DNA of 64,000 nucleotides from an uncultured Clostridia bacterium (GCA_944384235.1 CALWSP010000021.1:1-64000), one strand, 5' to 3'. Counted from the first letter of the stretch, positions 42,231 to 51,643 are shown. The notes: generated by a model not told the origin, from the letters alone. Translations and numbers: made by a program.

Positions 42231-43877
42231 TTGAAAGTTAAAATTAAGGATAGTTTTTCTAAAGCTTTTAAGGGCAAGAGAAAAATTATTGCAGGGTTAG
42301 TTGTTTTAGTTATTATTAGCGGAAGTATTTTCTGTTTAGTTAAAGGAAAGAGGGAAAATTTTAAAGACGAAAGGCAAATTAACAGAATTAGCGAAAGAGT
42401 TGAAAAAACGGATTTTAAAACAACTATTTCTGCAAGTGGCCAAGTTATGTTAGAAGATGAAATTGAGGTTTATGCTGAGGGGGAGCAAAACAAAATTAAA
42501 AGCATTTTAGTTGAAGAAGGGGACATAGTTAAAGAGGGGGATTTACTTATTGAATATGATGTTGAGGAGAAAAAAGAGGAGCTTGAAAAAAGCATTAGAG
42601 ATGTTAAGAGGGAAATTGAAAACGCCAATTTATCTTTAAAGAGTTTAAAAAGTGTTGCAAGCCAAGAGGAGATAGAAAAACTTACATATCAAGTTGAGGC
42701 TAAGAAAAAGGCTTTAGAGGAGGCTAAAAACAACCTTGAAAGTTACGAAAACAAAATTAGCCAGCAAGAAAGCGTTATTAAAAACTGCCAAACAGAGTAT
42801 GAAAAGGCTTTAAAAGATGTTGAGGACACTAAAGTTTTAATTGAGGTTGGTGGAGCTAGCCAAAGTGAGCTTACAAGCCTTAATTTAAGCCTTGAAAAAA
42901 GCGAGGCTAGCCTTAAAGAGGCTCAAAATTCATACAACGAAACTTTAAACCAGCAAAAAATTGCTAAGCTAAGCATTACAACGGCTGAAAACGATTTAAA
43001 AACAGCTCAAAGCGAGCTTTCAAGCGCTAAAACTCCTTTAAGCACAGAGGAGGAAAAAATTAAATACAATCAGCAAGAAATAGCTTTAGAGAGTTTAAAA
43101 GACAAATTAGCTGACTATGAAAAAGATTTAAGCGAGCTTGTTTACTACACTAATGCTAACGTTAGCGGTGAGGTTACTGAAATTTTAGTGGACGAGGGGA
43201 CTTACACTGAGGAAAACACTGTTATTTTGAAAGTTGCAAACTTTGACAGGCTTATTGTTAGCGCAAGCATTGAAGAATATGACGCTCCTGAGCTTGAGAT
43301 TGGGCAAAGTGTTGTTATGACATCTGATGGTTTAGAGGGCAAAGAGTATTACGGCAAAATTACAAAAATTGACAGCTCTGCTAGTGCTACAAGCACAAAT
43401 ATGGGAAGCGAAACTGTTGTTCCTATTGAAATATCTGTGGAAAACCCAGACGGAATTTTAAAGCCAGGATACAACTTAGACCTTGAAATTGCTATTATTG
43501 AGAAAAATGATATTTTAGCTATTAACAGCAGTGCTATTGGCGAGGAAAACGGCGAAAAGTTTGTTTATGTTTTAGAGAACAAAAAAGCTGAAAAGAGAAA
43601 AATTGAGCTTGGAGAGAAAAACGACAGCCAAGTTGAAGTTATTTCTGGGCTTAGCGAAGGAGAAGAAATTGTTAGGGTGTATGATGAGAAAATTAAAGAG
43701 GGTATGAGCGAAGAAGAAATTAAGGCTTTAAACCAGCAAGAAAATAGTTCAAGCGAAAACGAGAAAAAACAGGAAAATGGAGGAATGAAAAATGATAGTT
43801 TTGGAGGGTTTAACCAAGGTGTACCGTCAGGGGAGTTTAGAGGTGAACGCCCTATCGGGGGTGGACCTATGGGTTAA
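42231..43877 (+). CDS. Membrane fusion/adaptor protein of a MacAB-like exporter
   Basis: 548 residues. TTG start after AGGAGG; N-terminal membrane helix (residues 19-38), lipoyl/barrel-sandwich half, a long alpha-helical coiled-coil hairpin (about residues 110-290, rich in Glu/Lys/Gln/Leu), second lipoyl half (VSGEVTEILVDEGTYTEE) and beta-barrel domain. It links substrate capture to the ATPase/permease pair downstream. The last 28 residues form a Gly/Pro-rich tail encoded in DNA that also encodes the ATPase N-terminus in another frame (43792-43877). Confidence 0.88.
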   Translation: MKVKIKDSFSKAFKGKRKIIAGLVVLVIISGSIFCLVKGKRENFKDERQINRISERVEKTDFKTTISASGQVMLEDEIEVYAEGEQNKIKSILVEEGDIVKEGDLLIEYDVEEKKEELEKSIRDVKREIENANLSLKSLKSVASQEEIEKLTYQVEAKKKALEEAKNNLESYENKISQQESVIKNCQTEYEKALKDVEDTKVLIEVGGASQSELTSLNLSLEKSEASLKEAQNSYNETLNQQKIAKLSITTAENDLKTAQSELSSAKTPLSTEEEKIKYNQQEIALESLKDKLADYEKDLSELVYYTNANVSGEVTEILVDEGTYTEENTVILKVANFDRLIVSASIEEYDAPELEIGQSVVMTSDGLEGKEYYGKITKIDSSASATSTNMGSETVVPIEISVENPDGILKPGYNLDLEIAIIEKNDILAINSSAIGEENGEKFVYVLENKKAEKRKIELGEKNDSQVEVISGLSEGEEIVRVYDEKIKEGMSEEEIKALNQQENSSSENEKKQENGGMKNDSFGGFNQGVPSGEFRGERPIGGGPMG

Positions 43878-44493
43878 GCCTAAGGAGTTTGTTTCTATTA
43901 TGGGTTCATCTGGTTCTGGAAAGTCTACTATGATGAACATTTTAGGTTGCCTTGACAAGGCTAGTAGCGGAAAATATATTTTAGATGGAATTGACATTTC
44001 AAAGGTTAAAGACAAAGATTTATCTGAAATTAGAAACAAAAAAATTGGCTTTGTTTTTCAGTCTTTCAACCTTTTACCAAAGTTAAGTGCTATTGAAAAC
44101 GTTGAGCTTCCAATGGTGTATGCTGGGGTTGAGGCAAAAAAAAGGCGTCAAAGAGCAGAAGAAGCTCTTATTAAAGTTGGACTTGAAAAAAGAATTAACC
44201 ACAGGCCTAACGAGCTTTCTGGCGGGCAAAGGCAGAGAGTTGCTATTGCTAGAGCTTTAGTGAACAAACCATCTATCATATTAGCTGACGAGCCTACTGG
44301 AAACTTAGACTCAAAATCTACTATTGAAATTATTGACATTTTTCAAAAGTTAAACGATGATGGTGTTACAATTGTTATGGTTACTCACGAAAGTGATGTT
44401 GCTATGTACACAAAAAGGATTGTTACATTTAAAGACGGGCTTAAAATAGATGACAGACTAGTTGAAAAGCAAATGAAAGCAGGTGATATTTAA
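43792..44493 (+). CDS. ABC transporter ATPase (MacB/LolD type)
   Basis: 233 residues: Walker A GSSGSGKST (38-46), Q-loop VFQSFNLLPKLS, signature LSGGQRQRVAIARAL, Walker B IILADEPTGNLDS and H-loop VMVTHESDVA. The NLDS/NLLP pattern is typical of the LolD/MacB/YtrE group that works by mechanotransmission. ATG 43792 has GGAGGA seven bases upstream. The first 86 bases overlap the adaptor gene in a different frame. Its TAA directly abuts the permease ATG. Confidence 0.95.
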   Translation: MIVLEGLTKVYRQGSLEVNALSGVDLWVKPKEFVSIMGSSGSGKSTMMNILGCLDKASSGKYILDGIDISKVKDKDLSEIRNKKIGFVFQSFNLLPKLSAIENVELPMVYAGVEAKKRRQRAEEALIKVGLEKRINHRPNELSGGQRQRVAIARALVNKPSIILADEPTGNLDSKSTIEIIDIFQKLNDDGVTIVMVTHESDVAMYTKRIVTFKDGLKIDDRLVEKQMKAGDI

Positions 44494-45717
44494 ATGAATG
44501 TTTTAGAAAATGTTAGTTCTGCTTTTAGAAACGTTTTTGCAAACAAAATGAGAACTATTTTAACTATGCTTGGCATTATTATTGGCATTGCTTCTGTTAT
44601 TGCTATTTCTTCTATTGGAAACGGCTCTCAAAAGGAGATTGAAAGCCAATTTGACGAGCTTGGCGTTGGAAGAATGATTGTTCAGCTTAGAAGCAATTCT
44701 CCTAGAAATATGTTTTCTAGCGACGCTTTAAGTTACGAGGACTATGAAGAAATTAAAAAAATTGAAGGGGTTAAATTAATTAGCCCTACAATTAGTTCAA
44801 ACTTTTTTAGTGTTAAATTGCTTGAAAAAGGCGAAACTAACAGCTCTAACATAACTGGCGTTACTGAAGATTATTACGAGATTATGTCGCCTAATCTTCT
44901 ATATGGCAGGTACATTAAAGAGAGCGATGTTGAAGAAAAAAGCAAGGTTGTTGTTATTACAGACACTACTAGCTTGAAAGTTTTTGGTTATTGCAACGAA
45001 AGTGTTATTGGCCAAAAAATTAGCATAAAATCTTGGAAGGGAAGCAAAAATTATTTTGTGTGCGGAATTGTTGAAAACAAAAACGCCGAAACTGAAATGC
45101 AATATGAAAACGAATACCCTGAAAACATTATTATGCCAATTACTTCTGCTCAAAGGCTATTTGGGCAAAAAACTTTAACTAACATTACTCTTGTGGCTGA
45201 GGACCCAGACAAGAGCGAAAACCTTTCTGAAAGAGTTATTTCAAGGCTTGATGAAATTCACCAAAGTTCTGAAAAATACAGCTGTGAAAGCACAACTGAG
45301 CAGTTAGAGGCTATGAACGAAGTTACTGGAACTGTGACGCTTTTAATTAGTGCTGTGGCTTGCATTTCCCTTATTGTTGGCGGTATTGGTGTTATGAACA
45401 TTATGATGGTTACTGTGACTGAAAGGACAAGGGAGATTGGCATTAGAAAGGCTATTGGAGCCAGAAACAAAGACATTATGCTTCAATTTATTATTGAGGC
45501 TTTGATTTTGACTATTTTAGGCGGTTTGCTTGGAATTGTTTTTGGAATTTTGATTGGGCAAGTGGCTGGATATATTTTAGGAGTTAAAAGCGTTGTTAGT
45601 TTAAACGCTGTATTAATTGCTTTTATTATTTCTAGCTTTATTGGCATTGTTTTTGGTGTTTACCCAGCTAGAAGAGCCTCTCTTTTAGACCCTATTGAAG
45701 CTTTAAGGTATGAATAA
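44494..45717 (+). CDS. MacB/FtsX-type ABC transporter permease
   Basis: 407 residues: first membrane helix in MRTILTMLGIIIGIASVIAI, a large extracytoplasmic MacB_PCD-like domain (about residues 45-270), then three C-terminal helices with the FtsX pattern GVMNIMMVTVTERTREIGIR followed by KAIGA. With the adaptor and ATPase it forms a tripartite-like exporter for a peptide, antibiotic or lipid; in a single-membrane cell the adaptor acts at the cell surface. Closed by a hairpin terminator. Confidence 0.93.
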   Translation: MNVLENVSSAFRNVFANKMRTILTMLGIIIGIASVIAISSIGNGSQKEIESQFDELGVGRMIVQLRSNSPRNMFSSDALSYEDYEEIKKIEGVKLISPTISSNFFSVKLLEKGETNSSNITGVTEDYYEIMSPNLLYGRYIKESDVEEKSKVVVITDTTSLKVFGYCNESVIGQKISIKSWKGSKNYFVCGIVENKNAETEMQYENEYPENIIMPITSAQRLFGQKTLTNITLVAEDPDKSENLSERVISRLDEIHQSSEKYSCESTTEQLEAMNEVTGTVTLLISAVACISLIVGGIGVMNIMMVTVTERTREIGIRKAIGARNKDIMLQFIIEALILTILGGLLGIVFGILIGQVAGYILGVKSVVSLNAVLIAFIISSFIGIVFGVYPARRASLLDPIEALRYE

Positions 45718-45723
45718 GTTAAG

Positions 45724-45752
45724 ATGCTACTAAGAAAATTAGTAGCATTTTT
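45724..45752 (+). terminator. Terminator after the MacB-like permease gene
   Basis: ATGCTACTAA (45724-45733) and TTAGTAGCAT (45739-45748) form a ten-pair stem with five-base loop and a long T-rich tail. Confidence 0.85.
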
Positions 45753-45768
45753 TATTTTTTTTTATTTA

Positions 45769-45797
45769 TTGAAATTTGTTTAAAAATGTGGTATATT
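45769..45797 (+). promoter_or_regulatory. Promoter of the proB operon
   Basis: TTGAAA (45769-45774) and TATATT (45792-45797) are 17 bases apart. The leader to proB is only about 40 bases and has no T-box-like structure. Confidence 0.6.
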
Positions 45798-45840
45798 TAT
45801 TCTAATTAGATAAGGATTATAATAAGTGGAGGTCACAAAG

Positions 45841-46647
45841 ATGAATTACAGGGAAAAATTAAAGGATATTAAAAGGGTTGTTGTTAAAGTTGGAACTACT
45901 TCTCTTACATATCCCAACGGAAAATTGAATTTGAAAAAAATTGACGACCTTTCAAAAGTAATTACTGACTTATCAAACAAAGGGCTTGAAGTTATTTTAG
46001 TTTCTTCTGGTGCTATTGCTATTGGCGCTCAAAAGCTTGGGCTTGACAAAAGGCCTAGAGATGTTATTGGAAAGCAGGCCGCTTCTGCTGTTGGGCAGGC
46101 TTTACTTATGCAAATTTATGAAAAGTTTTTTAGCGAATACAACCAAAATATTGCTCAGGTGCTTTTGACAAAGCCTATTTTTGAATCTGAAATTAAAAGA
46201 AGAAACGCTAGCAACACTATTAACAGGCTGATTGAAATGAACGTTGTTCCAATTGTGAACGAAAACGACACTATTGCCACTGACGAGCTTAACGAGTTTT
46301 CTGACAACGACACTTTATCTTCCTATGTGGCTATGTTAGCCAAGGCTGAGTTATTAATTATTTTATCTGACATTGACGGTATGTACACTGCCGACCCTAA
46401 CAAAGACGAAGATGCGAAAATTATTGATGTTGTGGAAAAGGTTGATGATGAAATTTATTCCCTTGCTGGCGGTTCTGCCTCTAGTTTAGGCACTGGAGGT
46501 ATGGTTACAAAGGTTAAGGCCGCAGATTATTTGGCAAAGCACAAAATTAGTATGGTTATTGCCTCTGGTGAGAAGGCCGAAATTTTATATGACATTTTAG
46601 ATGGCGAGAAGGTTGGAACATTATTTGTAGGTGATTTAGTTGAATAA
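45841..46647 (+). CDS. proB: Glutamate 5-kinase
   Basis: Phosphorylates glutamate to glutamyl-5-phosphate, first step of proline synthesis. 268 residues, containing only the amino-acid-kinase domain: VVVKVGTTSLTYPNGKLN, VSSGAIAIGAQKLG, NENDTIATDE and SLGTGGMVTKVKAADYL. The C-terminal PUA domain of the longer form is absent, as in many Clostridia. ATG 45841 follows GGAGGT; a longer in-frame GTG start at 45826 lies before the RBS. It overlaps the next gene by eight bases. Confidence 0.94.
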   Translation: MNYREKLKDIKRVVVKVGTTSLTYPNGKLNLKKIDDLSKVITDLSNKGLEVILVSSGAIAIGAQKLGLDKRPRDVIGKQAASAVGQALLMQIYEKFFSEYNQNIAQVLLTKPIFESEIKRRNASNTINRLIEMNVVPIVNENDTIATDELNEFSDNDTLSSYVAMLAKAELLIILSDIDGMYTADPNKDEDAKIIDVVEKVDDEIYSLAGGSASSLGTGGMVTKVKAADYLAKHKISMVIASGEKAEILYDILDGEKVGTLFVGDLVE

Positions 46648-47182
46648 AAGAGAAGCTAGAGAAATTTTTAGGGACATTAGAAGTGGGCTTTCTGGCTCAA
46701 TTACAAGAAATATTTTTTCTTGGGATTTATATAAAAGGTGCGAAAGCATTTTATGTTTTGTTAGCTTTGGCTCAGAAATTGACACTAGAGAGGTTATTAA
46801 AAAGTCTATTGCTAAGGGGAAAAAGGTGGCTGTGCCTTTTATTAAAAACAAAAAAGGGGATATGGTTTTTATTGAAATTAGCTCTTTAAAAGAGCTTGAG
46901 AAAAACGAAATTGGCATTTTAGAGCCAAAGTATGACGAGAGCAAAATTTTTGTGCCTAACAAAAGGTCAATTATTATTGTGCCTGGGCTTATTTACGACA
47001 CAGATTTTTACAGAATTGGATATGGCGGCGGATATTACGACAGATATTTAGCGTCAAACGAGTTTTTATGCAGTGTTGGTGTGTGTTTTGAAAAGCAAAT
47101 TGTGAACACTTTACCAAGAGATGATTATGATATGAGTGTGGACTACATTGCAACTGAGGACAGAATTATTAGGAGGTTTTAA
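46640..47182 (+). CDS. 5-formyltetrahydrofolate cyclo-ligase
   Basis: 180 residues. Converts 5-formyl-THF to methenyl-THF with ATP. The hallmark [11 protein letters not shown] is near residues 129-139; a basic N-terminus ([13 protein letters not shown]) and [16 protein letters not shown] are typical. TTG start with TAGGTGA upstream, inside the proB 3' end. It is inserted between proB and proA, which normally adjoin, so it is co-expressed with proline synthesis; a mechanistic reason is not known. Confidence 0.9.
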   Translation: MNKREAREIFRDIRSGLSGSITRNIFSWDLYKRCESILCFVSFGSEIDTREVIKKSIAKGKKVAVPFIKNKKGDMVFIEISSLKELEKNEIGILEPKYDESKIFVPNKRSIIIVPGLIYDTDFYRIGYGGGYYDRYLASNEFLCSVGVCFEKQIVNTLPRDDYDMSVDYIATEDRIIRRF

Positions 47183-47184
47183 AA

Positions 47185-48432
47185 GTGAAAAGTTTAGTTG
47201 AAATTGGAAAAAGTGCTTTAAAGGCAAAAAGAGAGCTTATTAAGCTTGGAACTAAGGAAAAAAATGAAATTTTATTAGAGGCAAGCAAGGCTTTAGAGGA
47301 GAATTTTGAAAAAATTATTTCTGCAAACGAAATAGATTTAGAAAACGGCAGAAAAAACGGGCTTAAAACATCTTTAATTGACAGGCTTATGTTAAACAAA
47401 GAGCGTATTTTTGATATGGCAGACGGGCTTAGGCAAATTGCTTCTTTAGACGACCCTATTGGCGAAGTTATTAGAATGAAAACTTTAGCTAACGGCTTAA
47501 CTATTGGCCAAAAGAGAGTTCCTATGGGCGTTATTGGAATTATTTACGAGGCTAGACCTAATGTTACTTCTGACGCTTTTGGACTTTGTTTAAAGGCTGG
47601 AAGTGCAACTATTTTAAGAGGCGGAAAAGAGGCTATTAACTCAAACAAGGCTATTATTCAAGTTTTAAAAGAGGCTATTAGGAAAAATGGCGTTGACGAA
47701 AACATTGTTCAGCTTGTGGAGGACACTTCAAGGGAAAGTGCCAACGAAATGATGAAAATGAACGGATATATTGACGTTTTAATTCCTAGAGGTGGTGCTG
47801 GTTTAATTCAAGCTGTTGTTAAAAACTCTACTGTGCCTGTTATTGAAACTGGCGTTGGAAACTGCCACATTTTTGTAGATGAAAGCGCTGATTTTAAAAT
47901 GGCTAAAGACATTATTATTAACGCTAAAACTCAAAGACCTGGCGTTTGCAACGCTTGCGAAAGTATTCTTATTCACAAAGACATTGCTAAGGAGTTTTTG
48001 CCTGAAGTTGCCAAAGCTTTAAAAGAAAAAAATGTTGAGATTAGAGGCGATGAAGAAACTAGAAAGATTGTTGAGGGCGTTATTTTAGCTACTGAGGAGG
48101 ATTATGCAACTGAGTTTTCAGACTATATTTTAGCTATTAAAGTGGTAGAGGGAATTGACGAGGCTATTGAGCACATTGCCAAGTATTCTACTGGCCATTC
48201 TGAATGTATTGTTACTGAAAATTACAGCAACAGCCAAAGATTTTTGCAGGAAGTTGACTCTGCGGCTGTTTATGTTAATGCGTCAACTAGATTTACTGAC
48301 GGAAACGAGTTTGGGTTTGGGGCTGAAATTGGAATTAGCACACAAAAGCTTCACGCTAGAGGGCCTATGGGGCTTAGAGAGCTTACTTCTAGCAAATATA
48401 TTATATACGGCAACGGCCAAATTAGAGGCTAG
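47185..48432 (+). CDS. proA: Glutamate-5-semialdehyde dehydrogenase
   Basis: Reduces glutamyl-5-phosphate to the semialdehyde, second step of proline synthesis. 415 residues, aldehyde-dehydrogenase fold. Recognisable parts: [46 protein letters not shown], the catalytic cysteine region [14 protein letters not shown], and [23 protein letters not shown] start after AGGAGG, two bases after the previous stop. Followed by a strong terminator. Confidence 0.96.
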   Translation: MKSLVEIGKSALKAKRELIKLGTKEKNEILLEASKALEENFEKIISANEIDLENGRKNGLKTSLIDRLMLNKERIFDMADGLRQIASLDDPIGEVIRMKTLANGLTIGQKRVPMGVIGIIYEARPNVTSDAFGLCLKAGSATILRGGKEAINSNKAIIQVLKEAIRKNGVDENIVQLVEDTSRESANEMMKMNGYIDVLIPRGGAGLIQAVVKNSTVPVIETGVGNCHIFVDESADFKMAKDIIINAKTQRPGVCNACESILIHKDIAKEFLPEVAKALKEKNVEIRGDEETRKIVEGVILATEEDYATEFSDYILAIKVVEGIDEAIEHIAKYSTGHSECIVTENYSNSQRFLQEVDSAAVYVNASTRFTDGNEFGFGAEIGISTQKLHARGPMGLRELTSSKYIIYGNGQIRG

Positions 48433-48445
48433 GAAAAATTGGAAT

Positions 48446-48477
48446 ATCGTGGGAGGGTTCTTTCCCACGATTTTTTT
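48446..48477 (+). terminator. Strong terminator between proA and sfsA
   Basis: ATCGTGGGA (48446-48454) and TCCCACGAT (48463-48471) form a nine-pair stem with eight-base loop and seven T. The sfsA ribosome-binding site GAGG begins within a few bases of the T-run, so sfsA must rely on read-through or a promoter hidden in proA. Confidence 0.88.
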
Positions 48478-48488
48478 GAGGTTTTAAG

Positions 48489-49184
48489 ATGAAATACAAC
48501 GGTGTGGTTGAAGGAAAATTTATTAAAAGGGAAAACAGATTTATAGGTTATGTTTTAATTAACGGGGAAGTTGAAAAGTGTCACATTAAAAACACTGGCA
48601 GGTGCAAGGAACTTCTTATTGAAGGGGCTAAAGTTTTTTTAGAGCCAAGTAGCAACAGCCAAAGAAAGACAAAATATTCCCTTGTGGCTGTTTTAAAAGG
48701 AGAAAAGCTTATTAATATGGATTCTCAAGCTCCTAACAAAGTTGTTGAAGAGGCAATTGAAAAAGGCAAGCTTTTTAAAAACGTTAGTTTTATTAAAAGG
48801 GAGTGTAAATTTCAAAACTCTAGGTTTGATTTTTATGTAGAAATGGGGCAAAAAAAGGCTTTTATTGAGGTTAAAGGCGTTACCCTTGAAAAAGACGGGG
48901 TTGTTAGCTTTCCTGACGCTCCAAGCCAAAGGGCTATTAAGCACATTTTAGAGCTTATTGAGGCCAAAAAGCTTGGATATGAAGCTTATATTATTTTTGT
49001 TATTCAGTTAGAGGGGAGCAAGTTTTTTGTTCCAAACAAAGAAAGGCACATTCAGTTTTATGAGGCTTTAAAAACTGCCGTAGAAAGCGGTGTTAAAGTT
49101 TTAGCTTACGAGTGTGATGTTGAAAAAGACGAGCTTTTGCTTAGCAAAAGAGAAGTTGAAGTTAGATTACAGGAGGATTTTTAA
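48489..49184 (+). CDS. sfsA: SfsA family protein (sugar fermentation stimulation homologue)
   Basis: 231 residues. The OB-like N-terminal part (GKFIKRENRFIGYV, CHIKNTGRCKELLIEG) and the nuclease-like C-terminal part (RFDFYVEMG, AFIEVKGVTLE, FPDAPSQRAIKHILEL) define SfsA, a DNA-binding/putative nuclease protein of uncertain cell role. The D-x-n-ExK-like motif is intact in FIEVKG. ATG 48489; its TAA is directly followed by the engB ATG. Confidence 0.92.
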   Translation: MKYNGVVEGKFIKRENRFIGYVLINGEVEKCHIKNTGRCKELLIEGAKVFLEPSSNSQRKTKYSLVAVLKGEKLINMDSQAPNKVVEEAIEKGKLFKNVSFIKRECKFQNSRFDFYVEMGQKKAFIEVKGVTLEKDGVVSFPDAPSQRAIKHILELIEAKKLGYEAYIIFVIQLEGSKFFVPNKERHIQFYEALKTAVESGVKVLAYECDVEKDELLLSKREVEVRLQEDF

Positions 49185-49784
49185 ATGAAAGTAAACAATG
49201 TTTCGCTTGATGCGGTGGCAGTTAGAAAAAACCAATATCCAACAGACGGAAAGTGTGAAGTGGCTTTTGCTGGAAAGTCTAACGTTGGAAAAAGTTCTTT
49301 AATTAACTCTATGGTTTACAGAAAGGCTATTGCAAGAACCAGCCAAAACCCTGGAAAAACTAGAACTATTAACTTTTACAACGTTGAGGACAAGTTATAT
49401 TTTGTGGATTTGCCTGGATATGGATATGCTAGAGCTCCTAAGACTGAAATTGCCAAGTGGGGCAAAATGATTGAAAGCTACCTTTTGAAAAGGGAGGAGC
49501 TTAGAGCTATTATTTTACTTATTGACATTAGACACGAGCCAGGGGCTAACGACAAAATGATGTATGAGTGGTTAAAGCATTATGGATATAAGATTATTAT
49601 TGTGGCAACAAAGGCTGACAAGTTAAAAAGAAGCCAGCTTCAAAAGCACACTGCTATGTTAAGAAGGGAGCTTGGACTTGAAAAAGAGGACATTTTACTT
49701 CCTTTTAGCAGCGAAACAAAAGACGGCAGGGACGAGCTTTGGAGCATTATTGAAGAGGCTATTGGAATGAACGAGGAACGATGA
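49185..49784 (+). CDS. engB: Ribosome biogenesis GTPase EngB/YsxC
   Basis: 199-residue Era/TrmE-like GTPase needed for late 50S subunit assembly. G1 AGKSNVGKSSLI, G2 region TSQNPGKTRTINF, G3 DLPGYGYA, G4 ATKADK and G5 near FSSET. RBS AGGAGG sits in the sfsA tail. Normal length; no lon or clpX neighbour, although lon-engB is common in Firmicutes. After it comes a 200-base gap holding the promoter of the secreted-protein gene. Confidence 0.95.
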   Translation: MKVNNVSLDAVAVRKNQYPTDGKCEVAFAGKSNVGKSSLINSMVYRKAIARTSQNPGKTRTINFYNVEDKLYFVDLPGYGYARAPKTEIAKWGKMIESYLLKREELRAIILLIDIRHEPGANDKMMYEWLKHYGYKIIIVATKADKLKRSQLQKHTAMLRRELGLEKEDILLPFSSETKDGRDELWSIIEEAIGMNEER

Positions 49785-49903
49785 AAATCGTCAAAGTGGA
49801 GAATTTTATTGTTAGAAGTGTTTAAAAAGATTTATTAAAGGGCGTTTTATGGGGCTTTAAATTGGTTAGTTTATATGAAAAAGAAACTATTTGCTTATAA
49901 ATA

Positions 49904-49932
49904 TTGAAATTTTTATGAACTTTTGTTATAAT
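49904..49932 (+). promoter_or_regulatory. Promoter of the secreted-protein gene
   Basis: TTGAAA (49904-49909) and TATAAT (49927-49932) are 17 bases apart, a near-consensus sigma-A promoter. Confidence 0.8.
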
Positions 49933-49992
49933 TTTATTAACAATTAAAGAGATGGTATGAAAATACCTATGTTTATAAAAAGTAGGAATTTT

Positions 49993-51492
49993 ATGAAAAT
50001 TTCATTTAAGAAATTTATAAGCTCAGCTTTAGCTACTGTTATGGCTATGGCTTGTGTTGGGGTTGTGAACGTTAGTAGCGTTTTCGCAGCTGAAAATGTT
50101 TATTATTTGTATTATGATGGTGGAAAATTAGTGAACACTAATGACTATTTTGGTGGAACTACTTCATCAACTTTAAACAGCAGCTACATTCTTTCAACTC
50201 CTTTTACTTTTGATGGAGAGAGCGATTCTCACACTTGTAGCTATGCTATGAAGTTAAATTCAAGTGGTAATGTTACATTTAACGTTACAGGAACTGCAAC
50301 TGTTGAACTTTTCTGGTCTAACAGAACAAATAAGACTGGAACATCAACTCTTAAGGTTGACGGAACTAACACTACTGAAACTGCAAATGACACTACAATG
50401 GGTCACGCTAAGGTAGAAAACCTTACAGCTGGTTCTCACACTATTACAAGAGGCGAGAGCATTGAACTTGCTTTATATGCAGTTAAGGTTACTGACGTTG
50501 TGTCAGACGACGCTAAGGATTATACAATTAGTGGTAGTTCAAATGTAGCAAACACTACTTTTACTCTTACTAAAGGAAACGAAGTTTTAGAGGCTGAAGT
50601 TGGAGCAGATGGAAGCTGGAAAGTTTCTAAAACTGCTGAAACAAGCCCATTTAATGTTGGTGACGAGTATACAGTTGCTTTAAGTGAATATAGTGCTGAG
50701 CCAAGTAGCATAAAATTAGCTGCTGGAAGCAACGACACTGAATTTGTTGGCGGCGACATTCAGTTTACAAAGCTAGCACTTGCTAACCTTGAAAACAAGA
50801 CTTACAAGGGCGACGACATTGCTTTAGGTTTACCTAACTTTGAAAAGCAAAGCAACTTAAAGACACAAGGAACTGGAAACGTTAAATTTATTGGCGATTT
50901 TAAGTTTAAATTAGGCGAAGCATCTAAGATTGATATGAATATGCACACTGGTTCAAGCACATCTGGTGTGGACGCTGATGTTAAGGTTAGCGACAGCAAC
51001 GGAGAAGTTCTTTACGAGAAGGTTATTCGTGGCGGTATTGACAACAAGCAAACTGACTACTTTATGTATCTTCCAGCAGGAGAGTACACTGTTAGCATTT
51101 CTTCTACTGCAACTGGAAGCCCAGTTATTTACATAAACTCCTTTACAGTTGAGGCTGACAAGGTTGAAGAAAGCCACAACATTGTGAAAGACGAAAGCAA
51201 GACAGATGTTGCTGTTTTAAACAACGGAAAAGAAAAGCATTTTGTAGTTTCTGTTATTAAGGGCAGCGACGTGGCTGGAAAGACTAGCGTTAGCCAAAGC
51301 ATAAACGGCGTTGAAGTTGCAAAGTCTGACACTATTTACAAGAGCATAACTCTTGGCGAGAAAGTTTACGACGCAACTTCTTTTGGTGGCACAGCAGAGG
51401 ACTTCTTATTTGCTAGTGTTATTCACAACGACACAGCTACAACAGATGTTAGCAGCACAATTCTTACTAACGCTACTACTGTTTTAGAGTAA
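49993..51492 (+). CDS. Secreted beta-rich protein of unknown function
   Basis: 499 residues. The signal peptide starts MKISFKKFISSAL and probably ends after SSVFA, before AENVYYLYYDGG. Mature part: a first Ser/Thr/Asn-rich module (to about residue 160, ending AGSHTITRGESIELALYAVK) that resembles the beta-sandwich modules joined to secreted pectate lyases; a small Ig/CNA-like module (YTISGSSNVANTTFTLTKG); and a third, similar beta-sandwich (YLPAGEYTVSISSTATGS). No catalytic motif, LPXTG or membrane anchor was found. ATG 49993 follows TAGGA; ATG 49957 would add 12 residues. It may bind glycans or be a surface matrix protein. Confidence 0.72.
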   Translation: MKISFKKFISSALATVMAMACVGVVNVSSVFAAENVYYLYYDGGKLVNTNDYFGGTTSSTLNSSYILSTPFTFDGESDSHTCSYAMKLNSSGNVTFNVTGTATVELFWSNRTNKTGTSTLKVDGTNTTETANDTTMGHAKVENLTAGSHTITRGESIELALYAVKVTDVVSDDAKDYTISGSSNVANTTFTLTKGNEVLEAEVGADGSWKVSKTAETSPFNVGDEYTVALSEYSAEPSSIKLAAGSNDTEFVGGDIQFTKLALANLENKTYKGDDIALGLPNFEKQSNLKTQGTGNVKFIGDFKFKLGEASKIDMNMHTGSSTSGVDADVKVSDSNGEVLYEKVIRGGIDNKQTDYFMYLPAGEYTVSISSTATGSPVIYINSFTVEADKVEESHNIVKDESKTDVAVLNNGKEKHFVVSVIKGSDVAGKTSVSQSINGVEVAKSDTIYKSITLGEKVYDATSFGGTAEDFLFASVIHNDTATTDVSSTILTNATTVLE

Positions 51493-51506
51493 GGGGGTTT
51501 TTAAAA

Positions 51507-51638
51507 ATGAAAAAGGAATATGTTAAGCCAGAAATTAAAATTGTTTCTTACAAAAACGAAAGCAACATTATGTTAGTTAGTGGTGTTGGTTCTCAGACAA
51601 AGTTTAGCAAGAAAAATTATTCAGACCTTAATTTCTAA
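51507..51638 (+). CDS. 43-residue orphan peptide with YxxPxI motif
   Basis: ATG 51507 follows AAGGGGG, 14 bases after the secreted-protein stop, and the frame ends at TAA 51636-51638 just before a terminator. The peptide begins MKKEYVKPEIKIVSYKNE and continues NIMLVSGVGSQTKF; it is basic and polar, with no signal peptide. Short proteins with this Y-x-x-P start and a central SG are frequent in gut anaerobes, and the YxxP pattern resembles leader motifs of some ribosomal peptide precursors, but no RRE protein, protease or maturase lies nearby. Too short for usual gene callers; RBS, position and terminator support it. Confidence 0.65.
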   Translation: MKKEYVKPEIKIVSYKNESNIMLVSGVGSQTKFSKKNYSDLNF

Positions 51639-51643
51639 ATATT

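Noticed and set aside
45798..45840. Proline T-box before proB
   Set aside because: The leader is about 40 bases and lacks any T-box sequence or specifier stem.
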